64,000 nucleotides of DNA from RZYX01 sp036654375 (GCA_036654375.1 JAVVSD010000005.1:38498-102497), one strand, 5' to 3'; shown: positions 17,123-25,922, numbered from the stretch's first letter. The notes: generated by a model not told the origin, from the sequence alone. Numbers and translations: made by a program.

Positions 17123-18028
17123 ATGAAAACTGCAACTATATTTAATATTGAGCGTTTTGCAACTGAGGATGGACCTGGAATACGAACTGTTGTTTTTCTC
17201 AAAGGCTGTGCCCTCAGATGCAAATGGTGTGCAAACCCTGAATCTCAATCATTTGAAAAACAGATAATGTTCAACAGTAATATCTGTATTGGTTGCGGTA
17301 AATGTATCAAGGCTTGTCCTAATAACGCTATTGAACTTATAAAAGATTTTGGCTTTATTACAAACCAAGCCTCCTGCAAATTTTGTTTATCTTGTATTGA
17401 CAGTTGTTATCAGAATGCTCGGACTGTCATGGGCATTGAGTATACCGTTGATGAATTGCTTGACGAGCTTCTTAAAGATGAGTCATACTATAAAGAGTCA
17501 AACGGCGGCATTACTTTTAGCGGTGGAGAGCCTTTCTTCTATCACGAATTTATCGCCGAATGTGCAACACGATTGAAAGAAAAAAACATTTCCGTTATTG
17601 TCGAAACCTGTGGATTTGTTCCTCTTGAAAACATTGTTCTTTGCGCCTCAGTCGTTGACGGTATTTTCTATGACTTCAAGCAAATTGACACAAATGCACA
17701 TAAAAAGTATACCGGTGAAGGTAACGAAAAGATTTTATTTAACCTTAAGTGGCTTGATGACAACTACAAAGGTGAGTTATCCATTAGATATCCTTATATT
17801 CCAGGATGTAATGATGGCAAAGAAGATATAGAAGGATTTCTCGACTATATCAGTCGTTTAAATCATATCAAAGAGGTCTGGTTCCTCCCCTATCATCGTC
17901 TTGGCATTCCTAAATATATTGGACTTGGCAGAACATATGAAATGGGAAATATGGAATCCCTCAAAATGAAAGATATTGCCTTTTTAAAGGAATATCAAGA
18001 AAAATTTAATTTAACTATACGAATTTAG
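17123..18028 (+). CDS. Glycyl-radical enzyme activating protein (radical SAM)
   Basis: This 301-residue radical SAM enzyme abstracts hydrogen from Gly779 of the preceding enzyme. Cys29, Cys33 and Cys36 form the CxxxCxxC site for the SAM-binding cluster; two ferredoxin-type four-Cys motifs follow (Cys55/58/61/65 and Cys85/88/91/95), as in activases of dehydratase-type GREs but not of PFL itself. GGEP at 134-137 contacts SAM. The gene starts 34 bases after the GRE stop, behind AAGGA. Confidence 0.95.
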   Translation: MKTATIFNIERFATEDGPGIRTVVFLKGCALRCKWCANPESQSFEKQIMFNSNICIGCGKCIKACPNNAIELIKDFGFITNQASCKFCLSCIDSCYQNARTVMGIEYTVDELLDELLKDESYYKESNGGITFSGGEPFFYHEFIAECATRLKEKNISVIVETCGFVPLENIVLCASVVDGIFYDFKQIDTNAHKKYTGEGNEKILFNLKWLDDNYKGELSIRYPYIPGCNDGKEDIEGFLDYISRLNHIKEVWFLPYHRLGIPKYIGLGRTYEMGNMESLKMKDIAFLKEYQEKFNLTIRI

Positions 18029-18042
18029 TCTTTAGGGATTTT

Positions 18043-18080
18043 GCGGAGGAATAAACACTGCCTTGACACGCATCCTCCGC
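18043..18080 (+). promoter_or_regulatory. Inverted repeat enclosing a perfect SD between activase and kinase genes
   Basis: GCGGAGGA (18043-18050) and TCCTCCGC (18073-18080) form an 8-bp stem with a 22-base loop. The 5' arm contains GGAGG, but no ATG, GTG or TTG follows it in the kinase frame at normal spacing. A seven-codon frame (ATG 18099, MKGRRLK then stop) lies just downstream. It may be a translational control element or the trace of a changed 5' end. Confidence 0.55.
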
Positions 18081-18136
18081 TGTTCTCTCCACAAGTCAAT
18101 GAAAGGCAGGCGTTTAAAATAGCTAATACAAAGTAC

Positions 18137-19591
18137 ATGGTTGGTTTGGACTGCGGAAACTCTTCATTTCGTATTTTGCTGGGAAAGTATGATGGCAACA
18201 CAATTGAAACTGAGGTTATTGACCAACTTCCAAACGATATGATACGCGTCGGTGACTTCTATTACTGGGATTTGCTCAGAATGTTTGACGGCTTTAAAAC
18301 ATCACTCAAAAAAATTGCAAGACGAGTTGAAAAAATTGATTCTATCGGCATCTGTACTTGGGGTGTTGACTTTGCATTGTTTGATAAGTCTGGCAATATG
18401 ATTTCCAATGCACTCTCCTATCGTAATGACATTGGCGAAAAGTATTTAGATCGCTTGACAGAAGAGCAAAAAAACCAAATGTTTAAAAAAACGGGGATCC
18501 TTTGTGACAAAATTAACTCTGTCTATTTACTTAGGGCAGTCAAAGATAATTTTTCTGAGATATTCTCCATCACAAATAAAATTCTAATGGTTCCGGATAT
18601 TCTAAACTACTTTATGACAGGCAAGATGGTTAATGAGCCAAGTGAGCTTAGCACAACTCAGCTTATGAATTCATCTACACGAGATATTTGCATTGAAGCT
18701 TGTGAGTTTATGGATATCCCTAAATCGCTGTTTTGCAAAATTGGTGAACACGGAAAAATCATTGGTAATGTCAAAGAAAGTATTCTTAAAGAAATTGGCG
18801 TTGATTATGATATTCCTGTTGTTTGTGTCCCATCTCATGACACTGCTTCAGCAATCGCAGCCATTCCAACAACAGAAGATGATTTTATATTTATAAGTTC
18901 TGGCACATGGTCGCTTATCGGAACAGAGCTTGATGAGCCTATAATCAATAACGATGTTCTTAACGCCTCCCTTACTAACGAAGTCGGTGCATTTAACAAA
19001 ATCACATTGCTCAAAAACAGTGCTGGAATGTTTATTATTCAGCGTCTTAAAAAAGAGTATGACCAGAGTACTATGAGAGAAAACTCATGGGAAGACATCA
19101 ATAATCTCGCCAATAGCCATAAGGGTGATATTCCACTCTTCAATATCAATAACACAAGATTTTTTAACCCTCTTAATATGAGTGAAGAAATTTGGAGTTA
19201 TCTTGAAGAAACTCATCAGGTAACAGGCGACTTTAACTGGGGTACAATTATTAAAGCTGTTCATGAATCTATGGCTTCTTGCTATGCTATTACCATTGAA
19301 AACATTGAACAAATACTTAATAAAAAACTTGAAAGTATTTATATTGTTGGCGGTGGCTCAAAGAACATTGCAATTAACGAGCTTACAGCAAAGCGAACAG
19401 GAAAAAAGGTTATTGCCTGTAGCAAAGAAAGTACAGCACTTGGAAATATTGCAACACAGATTTGTGCTTTTGACCGCAAAATGAACCTTAAAAAAATCAG
19501 GGAGGTAATAGCAAATTCATCATCATTAAAAGAGTATTCATCCACCCAAGAGGGTTTGGAAATCATTGAACGCTACAAGAAAATGCCATAG
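18137..19591 (+). CDS. FGGY-family sugar kinase (rhamnulokinase-like)
   Basis: ATP-dependent carbohydrate kinase, closest by eye to rhamnulokinase and related ketose kinases. From the ATG at 18137 (484 residues): MVGLDCGNSSFRI is the first ATPase strand, GVDFALFD near 76-83, SHDTASA with the probable catalytic Asp235, SSGTWSLIG for phosphate binding and GGGSKN for adenine. The true start is unclear. The ATG at 18137 has no SD. The frame continues to a TTG at 18041. An ATA at 18119, 8 bases after GGCAGG, would give a natural-looking N-terminus (MANTKYMVGLD if read as start). It probably phosphorylates the imported sugar or a derivative. Confidence 0.9.
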   Translation: MVGLDCGNSSFRILLGKYDGNTIETEVIDQLPNDMIRVGDFYYWDLLRMFDGFKTSLKKIARRVEKIDSIGICTWGVDFALFDKSGNMISNALSYRNDIGEKYLDRLTEEQKNQMFKKTGILCDKINSVYLLRAVKDNFSEIFSITNKILMVPDILNYFMTGKMVNEPSELSTTQLMNSSTRDICIEACEFMDIPKSLFCKIGEHGKIIGNVKESILKEIGVDYDIPVVCVPSHDTASAIAAIPTTEDDFIFISSGTWSLIGTELDEPIINNDVLNASLTNEVGAFNKITLLKNSAGMFIIQRLKKEYDQSTMRENSWEDINNLANSHKGDIPLFNINNTRFFNPLNMSEEIWSYLEETHQVTGDFNWGTIIKAVHESMASCYAITIENIEQILNKKLESIYIVGGGSKNIAINELTAKRTGKKVIACSKESTALGNIATQICAFDRKMNLKKIREVIANSSSLKEYSSTQEGLEIIERYKKMP

Positions 19592-19607
19592 GAATGGAGG
19601 CAGTTAA

Positions 19608-21110
19608 TTGGAAAAGTATATGCTTGAAATGCACGACATTTGCAAAAGCTTTTATGGGGTTCAGATTTTAAAAAATGTTAATCTCCAAGTTAAACCCGGA
19701 GAAGTTCATGTTTTGCTCGGCGAAAACGGAGCAGGAAAATCAACTTTGATAAAAGTTTTGTCAGGTGCCTATCGCAGAGAAACTGGTTCAATTATTCTTG
19801 ACGGAGAAGAGTTGAATGCCACTAATCCCAAGCAAGTCATTGACAAGGGAATAAGTGTTATTTATCAGGAGTTTAATCTTAATCCTAATGTGCCCATTTA
19901 TGAAAATATCCTTATGGGCAAGGAAATCTCAAAATGCGGTATTATCAACACATCAAAATCAATTGAGGTTGCAAAAAAGTATCTTGACCTTATCGGACTT
20001 GATGTTGACCCACGAACACTTGTTGGCGAGCTTAGTGTTGCTCAAAAGCAGATGGTTGAAATTGCAAAGGCTATCTCATGTGATGTTAAACTTCTTGTTC
20101 TTGATGAACCTACTGCCGCAATTACAGACAAAGAAACAGTCAAGCTCTTTGAAATTATCAAAAATCTTAAGGAAAAAGGCATTGGTATCATCTACATCTC
20201 CCACCGCATGAGCGAGCTTTTTGAAATTGGCGACCGCTGTACAGTTCTTCGAGATGGCGAATATGTCACCACACTTGAACTTTCTGGAACAGATATCGAT
20301 GAGCTTACAAAGCTTATGGTTGGTAGAAATGTTAGCTTTGAAAGAATCAAAAATGACTACATTGATAAAAACACCACTGTACTTGATGTTAAAAATATCG
20401 TTTACAAAGATGTTCTTAAAGATGTCAGCATTCAGCTTAAAAAAGGCGAAATACTTGGGCTTTCCGGACTTGTTGGAGCTGGCAGAACAGAACTTGCAAA
20501 ATGTATTGTCGGTGCGTGTAAAAAGACAAGCGGTGAAGTTTATCTCAATGGTGAAAAGTTAAATGGAAAAGATGTTCAGGAATCCATTGACAAAGGTATT
20601 GTTTATTTGAGCGAAGACCGTAAGGATGAAGGCTTGATTCTTATGCACACACTGACGGACAATATTGCTCTACCCAACCTTTCAAAGTTTGGCAAATTCA
20701 CTTTGAATAGTAAGAAAATGGTTGATGTAGCCAACGAATATATTGCAAAACTTAAAATCAAAACATCTTCACACCTTGCAGAAATGAAAAACCTTTCGGG
20801 CGGAAATCAGCAAAAAGTTGTTATTGCTAAATGGCTACATTCAGATGCTTCAATCTATATATTTGATGAGCCTACACGAGGAATTGATGTTGGTGCAAGA
20901 GATGAAATATACAACATTATGCTTGACCTTGTTAAAAATGGTGCATCAATTTTGATGATTTCTTCTGATTTGGTTGAAATTCAAAAATTGTGTAACAGAA
21001 TTGTTGTTCTCAAAGAAGGTAAAGTTACAGCAGACCTTGAAAACACTGATGATCTGACACAGGAAAAAATTCTATATTACGCTCTTACAGGAGGCGAACA
21101 AGGTGAATAA
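19608..21110 (+). CDS. Sugar ABC transporter, ATP-binding protein (RbsA/MglA type)
   Basis: The 500-residue protein contains two fused ABC domains, as in ribose, galactose, xylose and rhamnose importers. Domain 1 has Walker A GENGAGKST (38-46), a signature around LSVAQKQMVEI and Walker B LLVLDEPTAA. Domain 2 has a degenerate P-loop (GLVGAGRTEL) but intact LSGGNQQKVVIAKW and IFDEPTRGID, the normal asymmetry. The start is TTG with GGAGG 7 bases upstream. The 3' end overlaps the permease start by 8 bases. Confidence 0.96.
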   Translation: MEKYMLEMHDICKSFYGVQILKNVNLQVKPGEVHVLLGENGAGKSTLIKVLSGAYRRETGSIILDGEELNATNPKQVIDKGISVIYQEFNLNPNVPIYENILMGKEISKCGIINTSKSIEVAKKYLDLIGLDVDPRTLVGELSVAQKQMVEIAKAISCDVKLLVLDEPTAAITDKETVKLFEIIKNLKEKGIGIIYISHRMSELFEIGDRCTVLRDGEYVTTLELSGTDIDELTKLMVGRNVSFERIKNDYIDKNTTVLDVKNIVYKDVLKDVSIQLKKGEILGLSGLVGAGRTELAKCIVGACKKTSGEVYLNGEKLNGKDVQESIDKGIVYLSEDRKDEGLILMHTLTDNIALPNLSKFGKFTLNSKKMVDVANEYIAKLKIKTSSHLAEMKNLSGGNQQKVVIAKWLHSDASIYIFDEPTRGIDVGARDEIYNIMLDLVKNGASILMISSDLVEIQKLCNRIVVLKEGKVTADLENTDDLTQEKILYYALTGGEQGE

Positions 21111-22068
21111 TTTTAAAGAGAAACTTAAAAATTTCGATATAAAGTCACTCACTCTTTACATAGGTGCAGTACTCATATTAGTCGTATTTACAGTTATTTG
21201 CTCAATCAACGGAAAAGACTTTTTAACAGCAGGCAATCTGCAAAATATTATTTCGCAGTCGGCTGTTATCGCAGTTATTGGTATTGGTGCTTCACTTGTT
21301 ATACTTACAGGCGGAATCGACCTCTCCGTTGGTTCAGTCGTTGGATTCGTTGGTATTTTCGCAGGTGTTCTCATTAAGAGCGGTGTTCCACTATTAATGA
21401 CTCTTATAATCTGTCTTGTTCTTGGTGCTTTAGTTGGTGCTATCATTGGTGCTCTTGTCAGTTATGGTAAAGTTCCGGCCTTCATCGTTACACTTGGTGC
21501 GATGCAGATTATTCGAGGTATCACTAAGGTTCTTACAGATGGACGACCTGTTTCAGGTTTTCCCGAGGCACTTTCAAAACTTACACAAGCTGAAATTTTT
21601 GGTATTCCAGTAGTTATTTTCTATGTATTCATTCTCTACGCTATGATAATTTTTACACTGACAAAGACAAAGTTTGGTCGCCGTGTATATGCAATTGGTG
21701 GCAATCCAAACGCCGCTAAGCTTTCAGGTGTTAAAGTTAAAAAGGTTGAAACTCTCACTTATATGCTTGCAGGTCTTTTCTCTGCAATCGGTGGTATTAT
21801 TCTTGTTTCTCGTCTTTCATACGCAGACCCAAATGCGGGTTCAAGTTATGAAATGGATGCAATCGCCGCAACTGTTATTGGTGGAATTGCATTGTCAGGC
21901 GGTAAAGGTAAGATAGGCAACACACTTGTTGGTGCTCTTATACTTGGAATGCTCAAGTGCGGACTTCAGATTCTTGATGTTGCTGTCTACTATCAGACAA
22001 TCATCATTGGCCTTGTTATCATCATTGCTGTTTATCTTGATAAGGCTAAGGAGAGAAAAGCTGAGTAA
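21103..22068 (+). CDS. Sugar ABC transporter permease (RbsC type)
   Basis: Membrane subunit of 321 residues with eight or more hydrophobic segments and the family motifs ILTGGIDLSVGSVVG and GGKGKIGNTLVGALILG. One homodimer pairs with the double ATPase. The start is GTG, overlapping the ATPase stop by 8 bases with GGAGG upstream, so translation is coupled. Confidence 0.95.
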   Translation: MNNFKEKLKNFDIKSLTLYIGAVLILVVFTVICSINGKDFLTAGNLQNIISQSAVIAVIGIGASLVILTGGIDLSVGSVVGFVGIFAGVLIKSGVPLLMTLIICLVLGALVGAIIGALVSYGKVPAFIVTLGAMQIIRGITKVLTDGRPVSGFPEALSKLTQAEIFGIPVVIFYVFILYAMIIFTLTKTKFGRRVYAIGGNPNAAKLSGVKVKKVETLTYMLAGLFSAIGGIILVSRLSYADPNAGSSYEMDAIAATVIGGIALSGGKGKIGNTLVGALILGMLKCGLQILDVAVYYQTIIIGLVIIIAVYLDKAKERKAE

Positions 22069-22128
22069 TTTGAATGTTAAATACGGAAGTATTTGCATAT
22101 AAAGAAAAAGAAATTGGAGGTAACAAAA

Positions 22129-23127
22129 ATGAAAAAAGTATTAGCTCTACTCATGGCACTAACTCTGGTTTTAGGCGGTGTACTTGCAGGCTGTTCTAAC
22201 GACAAAAAAGACGACGGTAAGAAGCCTACAAAGGGTGATGATTCAAAGATTGTTGTTGGATTCATTCCTATGACGCTTAACAATGAGTACTTTATCACTA
22301 TGGTAAACGGTGCTAAAGAAAAAGCTAAGGAACTCGGCATTGAACTTAAGGTTCAGGCTGGCGATCAGCACGCAAGTGCAGCTGACCAGTTGACAATCGT
22401 TGAAAACATGATCACTTCAGGCGTTGATGCTATCTGCATCGTCCCAAGCTCATCTGAAGGACTTGCAGCAGCTCTTAAGAAGTGTAAAGAAGCAAAGGTT
22501 CCAGTTATCAACATCGACACAAAACTTGACGATGCAGTACTTAAAGAAGCTGGCGTTACTGTCCCATTCTATGGCACTAACAACTTTGAGGGTGCAAAAG
22601 CTATCGGCAAATATGTAAAAGAAAACTTTGGCAAAAACACAAAGACAGCTATACTTACAGGTATCGCAGGCCAGCAGAATGCTGCTGACAGAAAGAACGG
22701 TTTCCTTGAAGGCGCTGGAGATTCAGTTAAAGTTGTTGCTGAGCAGTCAGCAAACTGGGAAGTTGATCAGGGCTATGCAGCTGTTCAGAACATTTTGACA
22801 GCAAACCCAGACATTCAACTTGTATATTGCGGTAATGACGGAATGGCAATCGGCGCTCTCCGTGCTGTTAAGGAAGCAAAGAAAGAAAAGCAAGTTAAGA
22901 TTATTGGTTTTGACGGCGTTTCTGAAGCTCTCAACTTGGTTGAATCAGGCGAAATGTATGCTACTTGTGCACAGTTCCCAGCAGAAATGGGAATCCTCGG
23001 CGTTGAGAATGCTGTAAAGCTTATCAAAGGCGAAAAAGCTAAAGACAATATCGACACAGGCGCAAAACTTATCACAAAGGCAAATGTTAAAGAGCATAAG
23101 GATTATGTAGCTAAGTATGCTAAATAA
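22129..23127 (+). CDS. Sugar ABC transporter substrate-binding lipoprotein (RbsB type)
   Basis: Extracellular sugar receptor of 332 residues in the PBP1/Peripla_BP_4 fold. It has a lipoprotein signal peptide MKKVLALLMALTLVLGGV with lipobox LAGC (Cys22), a charged linker, then IVVGFIPMTLNNEYF and later GNDGMAIGALRA and IIGFDGV, typical of ribose/galactose-type receptors. GGAGG precedes the ATG at 22129. A 12-bp hairpin follows the gene, a common arrangement for keeping binding-protein mRNA abundant. Ligand not predictable by eye. Confidence 0.95.
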   Translation: MKKVLALLMALTLVLGGVLAGCSNDKKDDGKKPTKGDDSKIVVGFIPMTLNNEYFITMVNGAKEKAKELGIELKVQAGDQHASAADQLTIVENMITSGVDAICIVPSSSEGLAAALKKCKEAKVPVINIDTKLDDAVLKEAGVTVPFYGTNNFEGAKAIGKYVKENFGKNTKTAILTGIAGQQNAADRKNGFLEGAGDSVKVVAEQSANWEVDQGYAAVQNILTANPDIQLVYCGNDGMAIGALRAVKEAKKEKQVKIIGFDGVSEALNLVESGEMYATCAQFPAEMGILGVENAVKLIKGEKAKDNIDTGAKLITKANVKEHKDYVAKYAK

Positions 23128-23148
23128 TTTTTAGCAAAGCAATTTTCA

Positions 23149-23189
23149 GATATGGCAGTTCATATAATTTAATATGCAACTGCCATATC
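23149..23189 (+). other. Intra-operon hairpin after the binding-protein gene
   Basis: GATATGGCAGTT and its perfect inverse form a 12-bp stem with a 17-base loop. No T-run follows, so it is probably an mRNA stabiliser or processing site rather than a terminator. Confidence 0.7.
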
Positions 23190-23213
23190 ATTTGGAAAAA
23201 TTAATTGTCAAGC

Positions 23214-23240
23214 CCGACAATAACTTTTATTTCTTGTCGG
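23214..23240 (+). promoter_or_regulatory. Hairpin overlapping the aldolase SD region
   Basis: CCGACAA and TTGTCGG pair over a 13-base loop. The last two stem bases are part of the GGAGA that begins the aldolase ribosome binding region, so the hairpin could limit aldolase translation. Confidence 0.5.
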
Positions 23241-23257
23241 AGAAAGAGAGACATATC

Positions 23258-23902
23258 ATGAATTACAAAAAACTTATCGTAGAGTCGGGCCTTCGTATGC
23301 TTAATTCAGGCTACACTGTTGAAACATGGGGTAACATCAGTTATCGTGACCAGGAAACTAATTTGGTTTATCTCACTCCAAGCGGAATGGATTACACAAC
23401 AATAAACGAAGATGATGTCGTTGTTTGCGACCTTGAAGGAAACATTGTTGAAGGGAAAAGAAAGCCAACAATCGAAACTGGGCTTCACCTTGCAATATAT
23501 AAGGCTCGTCCAGAGGTCAATGCAGTTGTACATACACATCCAATTTACTCAACTGTATTCTCCTGCTGTGAAGAAGATATTCCACTTGTTATAGATGAGG
23601 CAGCCCAAACACTTGGCGGAACAGTTAAAACAGCAGAATATGCATTACCAGGCTCTCCTGAACTCGCTGCAAATTGCATTGTAGCATTGGGTACAGAGTC
23701 AAATGCTTGCCTTCTCAAGGCACATGGTGCTGTTTGTGTTGGAGAAAACATGGACGCAGCATTTAAGGTATCAAAGGTTCTTGAAGTTACTGCTGAAATT
23801 TATCAGATGATCAGATCTATGGGTAAAACTCCATATATTCTTTCAGATGAGAACATTTCTGCAATGCAGTATTTCGTTAAGAACATCTATGGCCAAAGGT
23901 AA
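23258..23902 (+). CDS. Class II aldolase (L-fuculose-phosphate aldolase / AraD family)
   Basis: Zinc aldolase/epimerase-fold enzyme of 214 residues, the size of FucA. Glu73 (catalytic base in FucA), His92 and His94 (VVHTHPIYS) and His156 (KAHGAVCVG) are all present, so it should be active as an aldolase, splitting a ketose 1-phosphate (or similar) into DHAP and an aldehyde. Three other activities occur in the same fold (rhamnulose-1-P aldolase, ribulose-5-P epimerase, oxo-tetronate phosphate decarboxylase) and cannot be excluded. Last gene of the GRE operon. Confidence 0.9.
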   Translation: MNYKKLIVESGLRMLNSGYTVETWGNISYRDQETNLVYLTPSGMDYTTINEDDVVVCDLEGNIVEGKRKPTIETGLHLAIYKARPEVNAVVHTHPIYSTVFSCCEEDIPLVIDEAAQTLGGTVKTAEYALPGSPELAANCIVALGTESNACLLKAHGAVCVGENMDAAFKVSKVLEVTAEIYQMIRSMGKTPYILSDENISAMQYFVKNIYGQR

Positions 23903-23919
23903 TTTACTGTAAAATTATG

Positions 23920-23957
23920 AACACCCCATGCGGTACACACTGCATGGGGTGTTTTTT
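23920..23957 (+). terminator. Terminator of the GRE operon
   Basis: A perfect 12-bp stem (AACACCCCATGC and its inverse), 10-base loop and T-run. It closes the operon begun at 14608. The bases that follow (23960-24098) are T/G-rich and hold nothing I recognise. Confidence 0.93.
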
Positions 23958-24098
23958 GATTGTAGCTTTTTTGTGAAATAATCCGGTCTTGTGCTTTGTT
24001 AACCACAATTAAAACCGTTAACTTTTGAGCTTTGATTTTTGGTATTGCATTTTGTGTTCTTGGACTTTGGTGTTTGGTGTTGAGTGCTATTCTTTAAT

Positions 24099-24878
24099 CT
24101 ATTCTCCTAAATACTCTTCAAGGCAAATGCCCTGCTCATAAATTGCCTTTGCTGACTCCTTACCAACATATCTAAAATGCCATGGCTCGTACTTGACACC
24201 CGTTATTTCTGACTTGTCCTGTGGGTAGCGTACAATAAAGCCATATTTGTATGAATTTTTTTCAAGCCAGTCATAAGCATTTTTCCATGTTGAAGTTCCT
24301 GTAAACCCAATGTCAACTGCAAGCCCTGTTTCATGTTCACTTTTGCCTGGATATGCTACTGATTGCAATGCTTTTTTCTCAGACTTTCTTTTTGAGTATC
24401 CTTCTGCAATATACTCATTTACTTTTTTGTTATATATTTTTGTTTGCTGTTGATTGCTTCTGTATGCAGAATTTATTGAAAGATTTATCCCGCTATTTTT
24501 TGCATTTTCAAACAGTTGCCTTAAACTGTCTGCTATTCGTTCATCAACAAAACAGGTTTTATCGCTTCCATAAGCAAACTCTATTTTATTTACCACATAT
24601 CCTCTTGGAATGGGATTGTTTTTATTCACAAGTATTAAATTCCAATCAGATTTGTTTGGCTTATCATACCTTATTTTATCTAAATATGATGCCTTGTCAG
24701 GGCTATTATCAAATGACTGCTCCATGTTGGCTATCACTGAGCCTCCGACAAAAACAGTTGTAATCAAAAGGACCACTGCTAAACATATTGTTAGAAGCAC
24801 TTTTGATTTATTCTTTTTTCTTTTGTGTCCTGTCTTTTTTCTGTTTGATACTCTCCCACTGTTGCGTTGCGTCCGCAT
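24099..24878 (-). CDS. D-alanyl-D-alanine carboxypeptidase, VanY/M15 family
   Basis: Membrane-anchored peptidoglycan peptidase that trims the terminal D-Ala. From the ATG at 24878 (259 residues): a strongly basic N-terminus, a membrane segment at about 27-50 (VLLTICLAVVLLITTVFVGG), then the M15B catalytic domain with SEHETGLAVDIG and EPWHFRYVG, which supply the zinc ligands. The frame is open to a TTG at 24941, and no start has a good SD, so the N-terminus is uncertain. It is monocistronic. Confidence 0.88.
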   Translation of the reverse strand: MRTQRNSGRVSNRKKTGHKRKKNKSKVLLTICLAVVLLITTVFVGGSVIANMEQSFDNSPDKASYLDKIRYDKPNKSDWNLILVNKNNPIPRGYVVNKIEFAYGSDKTCFVDERIADSLRQLFENAKNSGINLSINSAYRSNQQQTKIYNKKVNEYIAEGYSKRKSEKKALQSVAYPGKSEHETGLAVDIGFTGTSTWKNAYDWLEKNSYKYGFIVRYPQDKSEITGVKYEPWHFRYVGKESAKAIYEQGICLEEYLGE

Positions 24879-25064
24879 ATTTAAAACACCATATTCCTTA
24901 TATCTATTATTGGACTTCCACATTTCGCTTGAATTAATCAAATACTTAAAGCGAACTTTATATTAACTGATAAATCTTATATTAGTATAACAAAATTATT
25001 AATACTTTCTTACATTTATGGATACAGGAGAACTAAGGGGCAATATTTATATAAGCCCCCTTTC

Positions 25065-25877
25065 CTATTCACATAAAATCATAATTTGCGTCACATATTC
25101 ATCCATGCTTGAAATTGCAATTTCGTTTATGCCCTCCTCATAGGAATATCCTTTAAGCGTTATCCCCTGCTCCTGTGCAAACAATTTGATATGCTGATAT
25201 ATCTCCGGTAGCTTGTTCCAACTGCCTTTGCAAAAAGCCCTCACATACATTCCAGCTGGCTTGCAAAACAGTTCTTCTTTGCCTTGTGGATTAGATATTT
25301 TGGTGAAAAAGCACTCGTAATCATCGTAATTATCATTAAGGATTTTATCAACAGATATCATAGAACCATAGCATTGATTATACAGCCTGTGGTCATGCTG
25401 TGCTTGCATATGTTCAAATAACACCGCATAATCATTCTCGTCATAGGCTCCTGTTATTTTTCCACTGAGAAGCAAATATTCTTTATCACATTCTACAATA
25501 TCAATTTTATCTAAATCCTGCTGTTCACAATATTTTAGCCCAGCTTCCTTCTGCTTAAAAATAAGGCGAATTTCCTTCAGGCGTTTAATTTTTTCATCTA
25601 TTTCTTTTGTCTTTTGCTCAATAATTTTTTGAAAAGCAGTGGTATTTGGATTTTGCATATATACATCAATCTCATTGACCGACATATTAAGTTCCCTTAA
25701 TGTTAGAAGCATTTCAAGTGTTGGACTTTGCTGATATGTGTAATATCTATACCCGTTTTTGCCTTTATATGCAGGAGAAAATAAGCCAATGTCATCATAA
25801 TAATGCAAGGTTCTTTTGTTGATGTTATGCAACTTTGCAAACTGACCTGTTGTAAAGTGAATATTATCTGTTCCCAT
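25065..25877 (-). CDS. MerR-family transcriptional regulator
   Basis: The 270 residues begin with a MerR winged helix (TTGQFAKLHNINKRTLHYYDDIGLFSP), a dimerisation coiled coil (about 85-125) and a C-terminal GyrI/BmrR-like effector domain. The ATG at 25877 follows GGGGG; a longer frame to 25898 overlaps the promoter. It is divergent from a GNAT acetyltransferase whose promoter has the 19-base spacer that MerR proteins act on, so it probably activates that gene in response to a small, perhaps toxic, molecule. Confidence 0.9.
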   Translation of the reverse strand: MGTDNIHFTTGQFAKLHNINKRTLHYYDDIGLFSPAYKGKNGYRYYTYQQSPTLEMLLTLRELNMSVNEIDVYMQNPNTTAFQKIIEQKTKEIDEKIKRLKEIRLIFKQKEAGLKYCEQQDLDKIDIVECDKEYLLLSGKITGAYDENDYAVLFEHMQAQHDHRLYNQCYGSMISVDKILNDNYDDYECFFTKISNPQGKEELFCKPAGMYVRAFCKGSWNKLPEIYQHIKLFAQEQGITLKGYSYEEGINEIAISSMDEYVTQIMILCE

Positions 25878-25891
25878 TTTAAATCCCCCTA

Positions 25892-25922
25892 TTGACATTA
25901 CAGTTACTGTATAGTTTATGAT
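25892..25922 (+). promoter_or_regulatory. MerR-type promoter and operator of the GNAT gene
   Basis: TTGACA (25892-25897) and TATGAT (25917-25922) are separated by 19 bases, two more than optimal. The spacer contains the perfect palindrome TACAGTTACTGTA (25899-25911). This is the hallmark of promoters untwisted by MerR activators. Confidence 0.8.

Noticed and set aside
24000..24098. T/G-rich tract after the GRE operon as an attachment site or mobile-element end
   Set aside because: No target duplication, integrase or matching repeat at the other side of the operon (near 13379 or 14380) is visible.
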